9,329 nt of DNA from JBJEXX01 sp051886215 (GTDB lineage: Bacteria > Bacillota_I > Bacilli_A > RF39 > UBA660): the NCBI GenBank assembly GCA_051886215.1, contig JBJEXX010000084.1, forward strand, positions 1 through 9,329, read 5' to 3'. The translations under genes were made by a program, and so were the position numbers. Below are positions 1 through 6,516 of this stretch, piece after piece (positions within the stretch are counted from its first letter, which is position 1; every line of letters starts with the position of its first letter). The notes below the pieces were generated by a model. It made no database searches. It saw only the letters and a list, made by a program, of their open reading frames with translations, and was not told where the DNA came from.

Positions 1-740
1 ATTGTTAAATCTAAAAATTCTTTTTCTTTTTCAATTCCTATATATTTTCTATTTAATCTATTAGCAACAATTCCAGTTGTCCCACTACCATTAAATGGGT
101 CTAATATTAAATCACCTTCATCAGTAGATGCTAATATAATTTTTTCTAATATTTCCATTGGTTTTTGAGTAGGATGTTTTCCACATTTTTTCTCACTTGG
201 TTTAGTTAATGAAGATTCCCAAACATCTTTCATTTGTTTACCATCATTTAATTCTCTCATCAAAGAATAATTAAACTTGTGTTTTGCATTTTTTATATCC
301 TTTTTAGCCCATAATATTGTTTCAGTAGAATGAACAAAAAATCTACAACTAATATTAGGTGGTGGATTTAATTTTTTCCAAGTAATATTATTAATTATTT
401 TAAATCCTTCTTCTTCAAGAGCCATTCCAATAGAATATATATTATGCATTGTTCCACTTATCCAAATAGTACCATTATCTTTAAGTAATTGATAACATAA
501 TTTAATCCATTTTCTATTAAAGTTATGCTTTTCTTTTATACTTAAAGATTTATCCCAATCACCTTTATTTACTGATACCATTTTTCCACCACTGCAAGAA
601 ATACCGTCACTAGACAAAAAATAAGGAGGGTCTGCAAATATCATATCAATACTTTTAGGTTCAATACCTTTTAGTATTTTAAATGAATCACCTTGTATAA
701 GTATAAAATCTTGTTCTTCATAATAATACTCCTTACTCAT
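1..740 (-). CDS. dpnA: DpnA-like (M2.DpnII-type) adenine-N6 DNA methyltransferase, 3' end cut by window edge
   Basis: This is the second methylase of a DpnII/MboI-type restriction-modification cassette, which transfers methyl from S-adenosylmethionine to adenine in GATC. Pneumococcal DpnA also acts on single-stranded DNA and protects incoming plasmid during transformation (family knowledge). The ATG at 738-740 has an AGGAGGT ribosome site 5 nt upstream. About 246 residues are visible, with the beta-class motif order: catalytic DPPY near residues 38-41, the GDWDK block near 60, HSTETILWAKK, then KHPTQKP and the AdoMet-binding DPFNGSGTTG near 215-225. DpnA is about 268 aa, so only the last few codons should be missing. 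It follows the DpnM-like gene by 33 nt in the same direction, so the two are probably co-transcribed. The family match is strong. GATC specificity is inferred from similarity to DpnA as I remember it. Confidence 0.93.
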   Translation of the reverse strand, partial: MSKEYYYEEQDFILIQGDSFKILKGIEPKSIDMIFADPPYFLSSDGISCSGGKMVSVNKGDWDKSLSIKEKHNFNRKWIKLCYQLLKDNGTIWISGTMHNIYSIGMALEEEGFKIINNITWKKLNPPPNISCRFFVHSTETILWAKKDIKNAKHKFNYSLMRELNDGKQMKDVWESSLTKPSEKKCGKHPTQKPMEILEKIILASTDEGDLILDPFNGSGTTGIVANRLNRKYIGIEKEKEFLDLT

Positions 741-773
741 ACACTACCTCCTATATATATTATACACTATTTA

Positions 774-1625
774 TTACTCAAATCCCTTTTTATTCTCGTA
801 ATTTGTAATAATTACTTCTTCTACTTTACCTCTTTTCTTTCCATTTGCATTTATATTTCTTTTTGCCTCTATCACATGAATATTAAAATCTTTATATAAT
901 TCATTTATTAAAGTTGTATTATGATTAGATAACATTACATAACATCCTCTATCAGATAATTCTTTAAATACTCTAGCAAGTCTTTTTTGTTCTTCTTTTC
1001 CAAAACCATCTTCAGTATAACTATTAAATGTTGCAGTATCGGAATCATATGGTGGATCAAAATAAATAAAGTCTCCTTTTTTTGCATCTTTTACCGCTTC
1101 TTCAAAATCAACAGACGATAACTTAATATCATTATAATTTAAATAACCACATATAATACCTAAATTTTGTCCTTCATAAGTATTTACTTTAGTTTTCTTA
1201 CCAAAAGGTACATTAAATTCATTTTTACTATTAACCCTATATAAACCATTAAAACATGCTTTATTTAAGTAAATAGTACGAGCAGCTCTTTTATAATCTG
1301 CTAATTTATTAAATTTATTTTTATCTCTATCAATATTTCTAATTTCATAATAATGTTCTTCTGAATGTTCAGTTTCATGATGATTTAATTCTCTACACAT
1401 TGCTTCAAACTTTTTTTCATCTTTAATACATTCATAAACATTAATCAGTTCTTTATTATAATCATTAATAACTGCTTTTTTAGGTGATAATTCAAATAAT
1501 AATGCTCCACCACCAACAAATGGTTCGTAATAAGTATTAAATTCATCTGGAACATATTGTTTTAATTTATCTATTATCTGCCTTTTTCCACCAGCCCATT
1601 TTACAAACGGTCTTCCCTTAATCAA
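774..1625 (-). CDS. dpnM: DpnM/Dam-type GATC adenine-N6 DNA methyltransferase (TTG start preferred)
   Basis: This alpha-class Dam-family methylase makes N6-methyladenine in double-stranded GATC. In the 283-aa reading, residues 8-16 carry VKWAGGKRQ, 34-40 the AdoMet-binding EPFVGGG, and 190-193 the catalytic DPPY. A FNGLYRVNSKNEFNVPFG block and a LYKDFNIHVIEAKR tail are typical of DpnM. I chose TTG at 1623-1625 because AAGGTGA sits about 5 nt upstream and this start overlaps the NTPase stop by only 8 nt, which suits coupled translation. In-frame ATGs at 1646 (291 aa) and 1670 (298 aa) lack a convincing ribosome site. The ATG at 1646 would, however, give an MKVKVIK start resembling the DpnM N-terminus I recall, so it remains possible. 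The gene lies between a P-loop NTPase and a DpnA-like methylase on the same strand. Methylase identity is near certain; the exact start is not. Confidence 0.93.
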   Translation of the reverse strand: MIKGRPFVKWAGGKRQIIDKLKQYVPDEFNTYYEPFVGGGALLFELSPKKAVINDYNKELINVYECIKDEKKFEAMCRELNHHETEHSEEHYYEIRNIDRDKNKFNKLADYKRAARTIYLNKACFNGLYRVNSKNEFNVPFGKKTKVNTYEGQNLGIICGYLNYNDIKLSSVDFEEAVKDAKKGDFIYFDPPYDSDTATFNSYTEDGFGKEEQKRLARVFKELSDRGCYVMLSNHNTTLINELYKDFNIHVIEAKRNINANGKKRGKVEEVIITNYENKKGFE

Positions 1626-3324
1626 TTTTATCACCTTCACTTTCATCAATTTTAATATGATATTGTTCATTTAACGAATTAATTCTATATTTCCCAATAG
1701 TTGTATATTGTTGCATTATTTTTTGAGTAGTAGAATATAGTTTTTCTTTTACTGACTTGTCTATAATGATTGAACATTTTTCCCATATAATATGACACCA
1801 ATGCCATTGATTTTCAGAAATATCACCATTAATATTAGGAATAAAAAAATCATTTTCTTCAATCAATTTAATTAATTCATTTCTTGTTGGTTCATCAATC
1901 AAATAAGTGTTACTCAACGAATCAAATAAATCTCTTATAATTTTGTCATTATATTCTCCAATTTTTAATAGTTGCTTTATTTCTTTAATTAATTCAACAA
2001 AATAATGAATTGCCAACTTACTTTTTAAAAACTTATAATATTTTTCCATATCTTTGTGAGAAAGATGAAAAGGAATAGTCCTATCAATTAAATTATATAG
2101 TGTGTCATCAATAACTACATTTGATACATATTTCTCAATAGCAGATAAAATTTCCTTTTCTTTAAATATATTAGACTTATTTATTTTTTCAGCCCAAGGG
2201 TATAAATCATTCAATTCCTTAAACCACACATTTACATCAAGTTTGTTATTTTCATTTTTAATATTATTATTAACAAAATCAAGCAATCTTTCCTCTACTT
2301 CTTGTTCACAGCAATAAAATATATTTTTCTCGCTAGTAGTTATACTATATTTACCAACATAGTAGTCTAGTGTTTTTTTATAATTTAATTCAACATCATA
2401 ATCGTTATAAATATTTATTACTGGTTTTATAATACTAATTTTACCACTTAAAAAATTATCATTAAGATAGTATTTTAAAATACATTCTTCTAAAGAACTT
2501 GAATTTTCTAACCTATAATATAAATCATCACAATCTTCTATAACAATAGCAAAACATATTTTTATTAATTCACATTTATCAGAATGTTTTAATAAATCAT
2601 TATTGAATGTTTCAAAAAATATCTTAGTGAATAAAATTGCCTTTTTTAAAGTTCTTAAATTTTTAATTTTATGATTAGATAAAATATTTTGAATTACATC
2701 ATAAAAATCATCATTACTAATTATTTCTTCAATAGAATTAGTCTCTAAAAGTTGTCTACTTATTGTATTTACAGCATCTTCAGAATATTTTGTAATATTA
2801 TATGTTTTGTTAATAACCTTCTCTTTAAAACTATTATAATCGTCCTTTTCTCTTATTTTTTCTTCATTTGCGACTACAATAATTTTAATATTTTTTATCT
2901 CCGTTAGTGACTCTATAAAACCTAGCAATTCCTTTATATTAATATTGTCACTTTTTCTTTCCAAATCATCTATAACTAAAATTAAATTTTCTTTCTTTAA
3001 TTTCTTTTTTATTTTTTCTTCAATGTCTAGACTAATATTTGGAATTGGTAAAGTAAGAAATGATATTCCAATATCTCTATTTGAATTATTTTTTAAAAAT
3101 TTATTAAAACTAGCACCGAATTTATTTAATTCATAATAAATAGCATGTTTTAATCCTTCTAATTTATCTATACCAAATAACGAAACATAAATATGATCTT
3201 CATTTTCTAATATTTGTTTTAAATAATATGTTTTACCAATCCCCCAAGAACCATTAACAAGAATAATGTTATAGTATTTTTTAAATTCATTATCTAACTT
3301 ATCTTTTAATTCTGTAATAACCAT
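1618..3324 (-). CDS. KAP-like P-loop NTPase at the head of the Dpn-type methylase operon
   Basis: This 568-aa ATPase has the features of the KAP/P-loop NTPase-fold group. Walker A is GSWGIGKT at residues 25-32, and the hydrophobic strand plus Walker B is LILVIDDLER at 114-123. A sensor-type strand KIIVVAN lies at 147-153, and a basic NLRTLKKAI segment with a candidate arginine finger lies near 222-230. No transmembrane insertion is visible, unlike animal KAP proteins, so it is probably cytosolic. Residues about 240-568 are helical and match no domain I recognise. The ATG at 3322-3324 is chosen because GGGAGGTG stands 5 nt upstream; the upstream ATG at 3357 has no such site and would sit at the predicted transcript start. 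Its stop overlaps the methylase start. KAP-type ATPases occur in phage-defence loci such as Qat (family knowledge), so a defence role is inferred from context. The exact subfamily is uncertain. Confidence 0.85.
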   Translation of the reverse strand: MVITELKDKLDNEFKKYYNIILVNGSWGIGKTYYLKQILENEDHIYVSLFGIDKLEGLKHAIYYELNKFGASFNKFLKNNSNRDIGISFLTLPIPNISLDIEEKIKKKLKKENLILVIDDLERKSDNINIKELLGFIESLTEIKNIKIIVVANEEKIREKDDYNSFKEKVINKTYNITKYSEDAVNTISRQLLETNSIEEIISNDDFYDVIQNILSNHKIKNLRTLKKAILFTKIFFETFNNDLLKHSDKCELIKICFAIVIEDCDDLYYRLENSSSLEECILKYYLNDNFLSGKISIIKPVINIYNDYDVELNYKKTLDYYVGKYSITTSEKNIFYCCEQEVEERLLDFVNNNIKNENNKLDVNVWFKELNDLYPWAEKINKSNIFKEKEILSAIEKYVSNVVIDDTLYNLIDRTIPFHLSHKDMEKYYKFLKSKLAIHYFVELIKEIKQLLKIGEYNDKIIRDLFDSLSNTYLIDEPTRNELIKLIEENDFFIPNINGDISENQWHWCHIIWEKCSIIIDKSVKEKLYSTTQKIMQQYTTIGKYRINSLNEQYHIKIDESEGDKID

Positions 3325-3362
3325 TTTTACACCTCCCTGATATAGTTTTAATTCCATTTTAT

Positions 3363-3371
3363 ATTATACCA
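3363..3371 (-). promoter_or_regulatory. Extended -10 promoter for the NTPase-methylase operon
   Basis: The minus strand reads TGGTATAAT, a consensus -10 hexamer with the TGn extension. No good -35 hexamer lies 16-18 nt upstream, as is usual for extended -10 promoters. The predicted start of transcription is near 3356, giving a leader of about 30 nt before the ATG at 3324 and leaving the GGGAGGTG ribosome site intact. Confidence 0.55.
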
Positions 3372-3374
3372 TGT

Positions 3375-3400
3375 AAAAAGACATTTTTCTTCAAAATGCC
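3375..3400 (-). terminator. Rho-independent terminator candidate upstream of the NTPase gene
   Basis: On the minus strand GGCATTTT pairs with AAAATGTC (8 bp including one G-U) around the loop GAAGA and is followed at once by TTTTT. It would stop transcripts coming from the 404-aa protein gene or from the leader promoter at 3450-3478. It lies just before the extended -10 promoter of the NTPase operon. The stem is A/U-rich, so it may be leaky. Confidence 0.5.
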
Positions 3401-3449
3401 TTAAATTATTTCATATTTATATAATTATTACTCATTATTCCCCATAAAA

Positions 3450-3478
3450 ATTGTATCTCCTGTTACATTATATGACAA
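3450..3478 (-). promoter_or_regulatory. Sigma-A-type promoter for a short leader or small RNA
   Basis: The minus strand carries TTGTCA, a 17-nt spacer and TACAAT, a good match to the housekeeping consensus, just after the stop of the 404-aa gene. A transcript would start near 3443 and meet the hairpin-T5 terminator at 3375-3400 after about 70 nt. No convincing peptide is encoded in between, only ATG-started runs of 5 and 2 codons without ribosome sites. It could feed the NTPase operon by read-through or make a small RNA. Confidence 0.4.
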
Positions 3479-3490
3479 TCATTTATAAAA

Positions 3491-4705
3491 TTACTCGTTT
3501 TTAATATAAACATTAAATATATTTTGATAATTATATTTAAACTCATTTTTATTAATAATTTTCTTTAAACCAAGATATCTATTATACATATACAAATTAT
3601 CTTCATCTATAAAATAAATATAATCATTTATTACTTTAAATTCTTTTATGTCATCTGCTTTGAATAAAAATACAGGATTATCCATATTTTCTTTATAAGT
3701 CATATAAACTAGGTTATCAGACGTTATAAAATAATATCTATTTAAATATTTATAACTTTCTTTAATATCATAATTATCTTTTAAAGAAAGTTCTATATTA
3801 TTTTCAAAATACATTTCATTGTTTTTTAAATCATATATATTTACTATTTCTTTTTTATTGTTTTTAAAATAAATACCATTTTCTTCTTTATTACCAACTT
3901 CTTTAATTTGGTGTTGTTTATAATCATAAATATATTGTATTAAATTATCTTTATCCATAATATAAATATCATTAGCAATAACACCATTAATATATGAATC
4001 AAAAGAAATATTTTTTTCTAAATCATATTCTTTTTCTTTCATATTATCTAAATTTATTTCAATAATTTTATTAAATTCAAACTTATTATCATAACTAGGA
4101 TTAATATATTTGTTTCCTACTAAAACACCTAATTTATTATTATAAATATCACTATCACTTAATTTAATAGAGTTATATTCTTCCCCTATTATATCTATTC
4201 CTTTATAATTCCATATAATTATTTTTGTATTACTAACTAAATTATTATAATAAATTTTCATATTATTAAATTCTTTATATTTATTAGAATCTTTATAATG
4301 ATCAATACCTAAATCTTTAACAAATCTTTTTACTAATTCGTTATCTTTAACAGAATAATAGTTATAATATTTTCCATTTTTATTACAAATTATTTCCCCA
4401 TTTATATTATCTTTAAAGATAGGATAAATACAATAAATCTCTTTATTATAAGCAGTTTTAATGTCTTTTACTATTCCCATTTTTTTATGATAATTAAAAT
4501 CATTTATAAAACTAAATTTATATTTCTTATTACTTATTTCAATGTAATAATTATTATTTTTAGTATATTTTTCATATATATTAAAATCATTTATTTTATA
4601 ATTCTTTTCTTTTATAGAAGTATTAAAATAAATAATAGTTTTTACTATAAATAAACTAAGAATTATAAATATAAGAATTTTTAATATATTTTTTATTTTT
4701 TTCAT
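3491..4705 (-). CDS. Unrecognised 404-aa membrane-anchored exported protein
   Basis: I do not recognise a family. The N-terminus is KK-rich and followed by one strongly hydrophobic segment at about residues 7-27, which lacks a lipobox or a clear signal-peptidase site. It should therefore be a single-pass anchor with about 375 residues outside the cell. The exterior is extremely rich in Asn, Tyr, Lys and Ile. It contains recurring short blocks with the feel of strand-rich propeller or sandwich repeats, such as NDIYIMDKDNLIQYIYDY near residue 250 and NDYIYFIDEDNLYMYNRY near 370. That fold is only an inference. There are two Cys residues close together near 92 and 107. The ATG has AGGAGT upstream and starts 42 nt after the stop of the thioredoxin-like gene, with a terminator hairpin in between, so expression may depend on read-through. 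A partner role with the thioredoxin protein is possible but unproved. Confidence 0.8.
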   Translation of the reverse strand: MKKIKNILKILIFIILSLFIVKTIIYFNTSIKEKNYKINDFNIYEKYTKNNNYYIEISNKKYKFSFINDFNYHKKMGIVKDIKTAYNKEIYCIYPIFKDNINGEIICNKNGKYYNYYSVKDNELVKRFVKDLGIDHYKDSNKYKEFNNMKIYYNNLVSNTKIIIWNYKGIDIIGEEYNSIKLSDSDIYNNKLGVLVGNKYINPSYDNKFEFNKIIEINLDNMKEKEYDLEKNISFDSYINGVIANDIYIMDKDNLIQYIYDYKQHQIKEVGNKEENGIYFKNNKKEIVNIYDLKNNEMYFENNIELSLKDNYDIKESYKYLNRYYFITSDNLVYMTYKENMDNPVFLFKADDIKEFKVINDYIYFIDEDNLYMYNRYLGLKKIINKNEFKYNYQNIFNVYIKNE

Positions 4706-4717
4706 AAGTACTCCTAA

Positions 4718-4744
4718 TATAAAAAGGAAGATTGCTCTTCCTTA
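4718..4744 (-). terminator. Intergenic terminator hairpin with GCAA loop
   Basis: On the minus strand AAGGAAGA and TCTTCCTT form a perfect 8-bp stem closed by a GCAA (GNRA) tetraloop, followed by TTTTTAT. The stem begins 2-3 nt after the stop codon of the thioredoxin-like gene. The AGGAGT ribosome site of the next gene lies only a few bases beyond the T-tract, so there is no room for a separate promoter between them. Confidence 0.75.
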
Positions 4745-4746
4745 GT

Positions 4747-5475
4747 TTATTCTTTAATTAATTCATGAGTTTTAAATAATTCAACTACGTCAGAGATTTC
4801 ACTTTCTCCTGAAACAGAATCTATTATTTTGTCATTTTGTACTATTAAAATAGTTGGTGTACCAAATCCTTCATCAAAGAAATCATCACTTGCAACTAAT
4901 TTATCATAATCAGTTCCTTCTTCATCAAATTCATCAGTATTTAAATAGTTAATTTCAACACCATATTTATACTTAATATATTTCATTCTTGGTGTTTGTA
5001 CTACACAATGTGAACATGTTGGTCTAGCAATATATATAACAGATACATCACTACCAGCTTTTAAAGCTAAATAATCGTCTACTGTAATATTCTTTAATTC
5101 AGCTTGTTCTTCTTCAGAAAAAGTTTCTGGTTCTACAAATTTTTCATTTTTATTTTCACTGATTGCAAATAAGATACCAAAAAGTGTAAGTACTAATATT
5201 GCGATTATTAATGCTTTAGTAGAATTGTTTTTACTTTTTTCTTCTACTTTACTTTCTTCTTTAATAACTTTTATTTTCTTTACTTCAGCCTCTTTTTTTA
5301 CTGGAGCTTTTTTAGTAGTCTTAGTTTCTACTGGTTTCTTTGAAGTTGTTTTATTAGTTGTATTCTTCTTAGTAGTAGCTTTTTTTGAAGTACTTTTTTT
5401 AGCAGTTGTACTCTTCTTAGTAGTAGTTGTCTTTCCAGCCACTTTTTTTGTGTTTTTTGTTTCTTCTTTACTCAT
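4747..5475 (-). CDS. Membrane-anchored thioredoxin-fold protein with Lys/Thr-rich cytoplasmic tail
   Basis: The 242-aa protein has three parts. Residues 1-80 are low complexity, with repeated K/T/S-A-K-K units resembling the tails of histone H1-like bacterial proteins. Residues 87-105 form one transmembrane helix. Residues about 129-240 form a thioredoxin-like domain with CSHC at 154-157 (the CxxC redox pair) and a cis-proline in GTPTIL at 206-211. By the positive-inside rule the basic tail is cytoplasmic and the redox domain lies outside. A thiol-disulfide role in the envelope is inferred; the cytoplasmic tail might bind nucleic acid or polyanions, but nothing shows this. The ATG follows AGGAGGGA at a good distance and an extended -10 promoter. 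The protein resembles small predicted thioredoxins and bacteriocin-transport accessory proteins in its core. No DsbB- or CcdA-like partner is present in the window. Confidence 0.85.
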   Translation of the reverse strand: MSKEETKNTKKVAGKTTTTKKSTTAKKSTSKKATTKKNTTNKTTSKKPVETKTTKKAPVKKEAEVKKIKVIKEESKVEEKSKNNSTKALIIAILVLTLFGILFAISENKNEKFVEPETFSEEEQAELKNITVDDYLALKAGSDVSVIYIARPTCSHCVVQTPRMKYIKYKYGVEINYLNTDEFDEEGTDYDKLVASDDFFDEGFGTPTILIVQNDKIIDSVSGESEISDVVELFKTHELIKE

Positions 5476-5494
5476 TTTATCCCTCCTAATTAAA

Positions 5495-5503
5495 ATTATA
5501 TCA
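5495..5503 (-). promoter_or_regulatory. Extended -10 promoter for the thioredoxin-like gene
   Basis: The minus strand reads TGATATAAT, a consensus -10 with TGn extension, 19 nt before the ATG at 5475 and just upstream of AGGAGGGA. Only a weak T/A-rich -35 region is seen. It lies back to back with the plus-strand promoter at 5538-5566. Confidence 0.5.
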
Positions 5504-5537
5504 CAAAACCTAGTAATTTAAAGAAAAAAATGTACTT

Positions 5538-5566
5538 TTGTCAAATAAGATACGATTCATTATATT
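5538..5566 (+). promoter_or_regulatory. Sigma-A-type promoter for the three-gene activase operon
   Basis: TTGTCA at 5538-5543, a 17-nt spacer, and TATATT at 5561-5566. Transcription would start near 5573, about 35 nt before the ATG at 5608, which carries a TTGGAGG ribosome site. This is the only evident promoter for the three overlapping genes that follow. Confidence 0.6.
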
Positions 5567-5607
5567 TTTTATTTTTCTAGCATATCTATTATTGATTGGA
5601 GGCAAAA

Positions 5608-6516
5608 ATGATAAAAATTGGACTAGTAAAAGGATTATTATATTATGATAATAAAATATTTTGGGAAAGTTTTTTTAAATATTTAAATATAGAAACAATT
5701 ACCAATAATGAAACCACTAAAGAAACAATAAATATAGGTAAATCAAAATTAAATGATGAAGCATGCCTATCTACAAAAATATTTCTAGGTCTTGTAGATG
5801 AATTAAAAGATAAATGTGATTATATTTTAATACCTAGAGTCGCTACTGTTAAAAAACATGAAAAGATGTGTACTAATTTTTATGCTTTATATGATGTGGT
5901 TAGAAATATTTATCAAGATGCTAACTTTTTAGATTATAATGTAGATGTAAAATTTAACATAACAGAATTTAACTCTTTCTTAAAACTTGGAAAACAATTA
6001 AAGATACCTAAGAAAAAAATAAAAGAAGCTTTTAAATATGCCAAAGAAAAGCAAAAAATATATGATTTAAATCAAATATTAAAACAAGAAACTTTATTAA
6101 AAACAAAAAATAAAAAAATTTTATTAGTTGGTCATTCTTATAATACTCATGATAGTTTTATTTCTAAAGATATAGTTTCTTATTTAAAAAACAATAATAT
6201 AACTATTATATATGCAGATATTTATAAGTTAGATATAGATGATTATAAAAATATATCTACTGATTTATATTGGACTAATTCAAAATTTTTATTAAACGCA
6301 ATTAATCATTATAAAAATAAAGTAGATGGTATTATTTTACTTAGTACTTTTCCATGTGGAGTTGATTCACTTGTAAATGAATTGATTATAAGAAAAATAA
6401 AAAAACCTATTTTGAATATTACTATTGATGAATTATCGTCTTCTAATGGTTTAGAAACCAGATTAGAAAGTTTTATAGATATAATAAAAGAAAGGAATAT
6501 TATTTATGAAAAGTAA
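5608..6516 (+). CDS. COG3580-type DUF2229 / 2-hydroxyacyl-CoA dehydratase-related protein
   Basis: The 302-aa protein matches the DUF2229/COG3580 group, which corresponds to part of the large fused acyl-CoA dehydratase activases found in anaerobes. Diagnostic features are the start IGLVKGLLYYDNKIFWESFF (residues 4-23) and the NDEACLSTKIFLG block with Cys53. Further on are CDYILIPRV with Cys70, KMC with Cys88, and STFPCGVDSLVNE with Cys250. In related dehydratases conserved cysteines bind Fe-S clusters, so some of these are candidate ligands; that is inference. The ATG at 5608 is chosen because GGAGG lies 5 nt upstream; an in-frame TTG at 5596 is inside that ribosome site and is unlikely. The stop overlaps the next gene by 11 nt, indicating coupled translation. 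The biochemical role of this family is not established. Confidence 0.85.
   Translation: MIKIGLVKGLLYYDNKIFWESFFKYLNIETITNNETTKETINIGKSKLNDEACLSTKIFLGLVDELKDKCDYILIPRVATVKKHEKMCTNFYALYDVVRNIYQDANFLDYNVDVKFNITEFNSFLKLGKQLKIPKKKIKEAFKYAKEKQKIYDLNQILKQETLLKTKNKKILLVGHSYNTHDSFISKDIVSYLKNNNITIIYADIYKLDIDDYKNISTDLYWTNSKFLLNAINHYKNKVDGIILLSTFPCGVDSLVNELIIRKIKKPILNITIDELSSSNGLETRLESFIDIIKERNIIYEK

Noticed and set aside
759..764. TATAAT on the minus strand just before dpnA, as a separate promoter
   Set aside because: Transcription would start within the AGGAGGT ribosome site (746-752) and no -35 hexamer fits; probably chance in AT-rich DNA.
693..899. 68-codon plus-strand ORF of hydrophobic and Tyr residues
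   Set aside because: It lies antisense to the two methylase genes and has no ribosome site; AT-rich shadow.
2102..2317. Plus-strand ORF inside the NTPase gene (also another at 2945-3136)
   Set aside because: Both are reverse shadows of the NTPase coding frame, without start signals.
3407..3443. Tiny minus-strand ORFs (5 and 2 codons) in the NTPase leader as a leader peptide
   Set aside because: No ribosome site at proper spacing and no codon pattern suggesting attenuation.
5225..5521. 98-codon plus-strand ORF rich in Phe/Val/Leu opposite the thioredoxin-like gene
   Set aside because: It is the reverse shadow of the Lys/Thr repeat codons; it has no ribosome site or promoter, and the minus-strand gene has a domain match.
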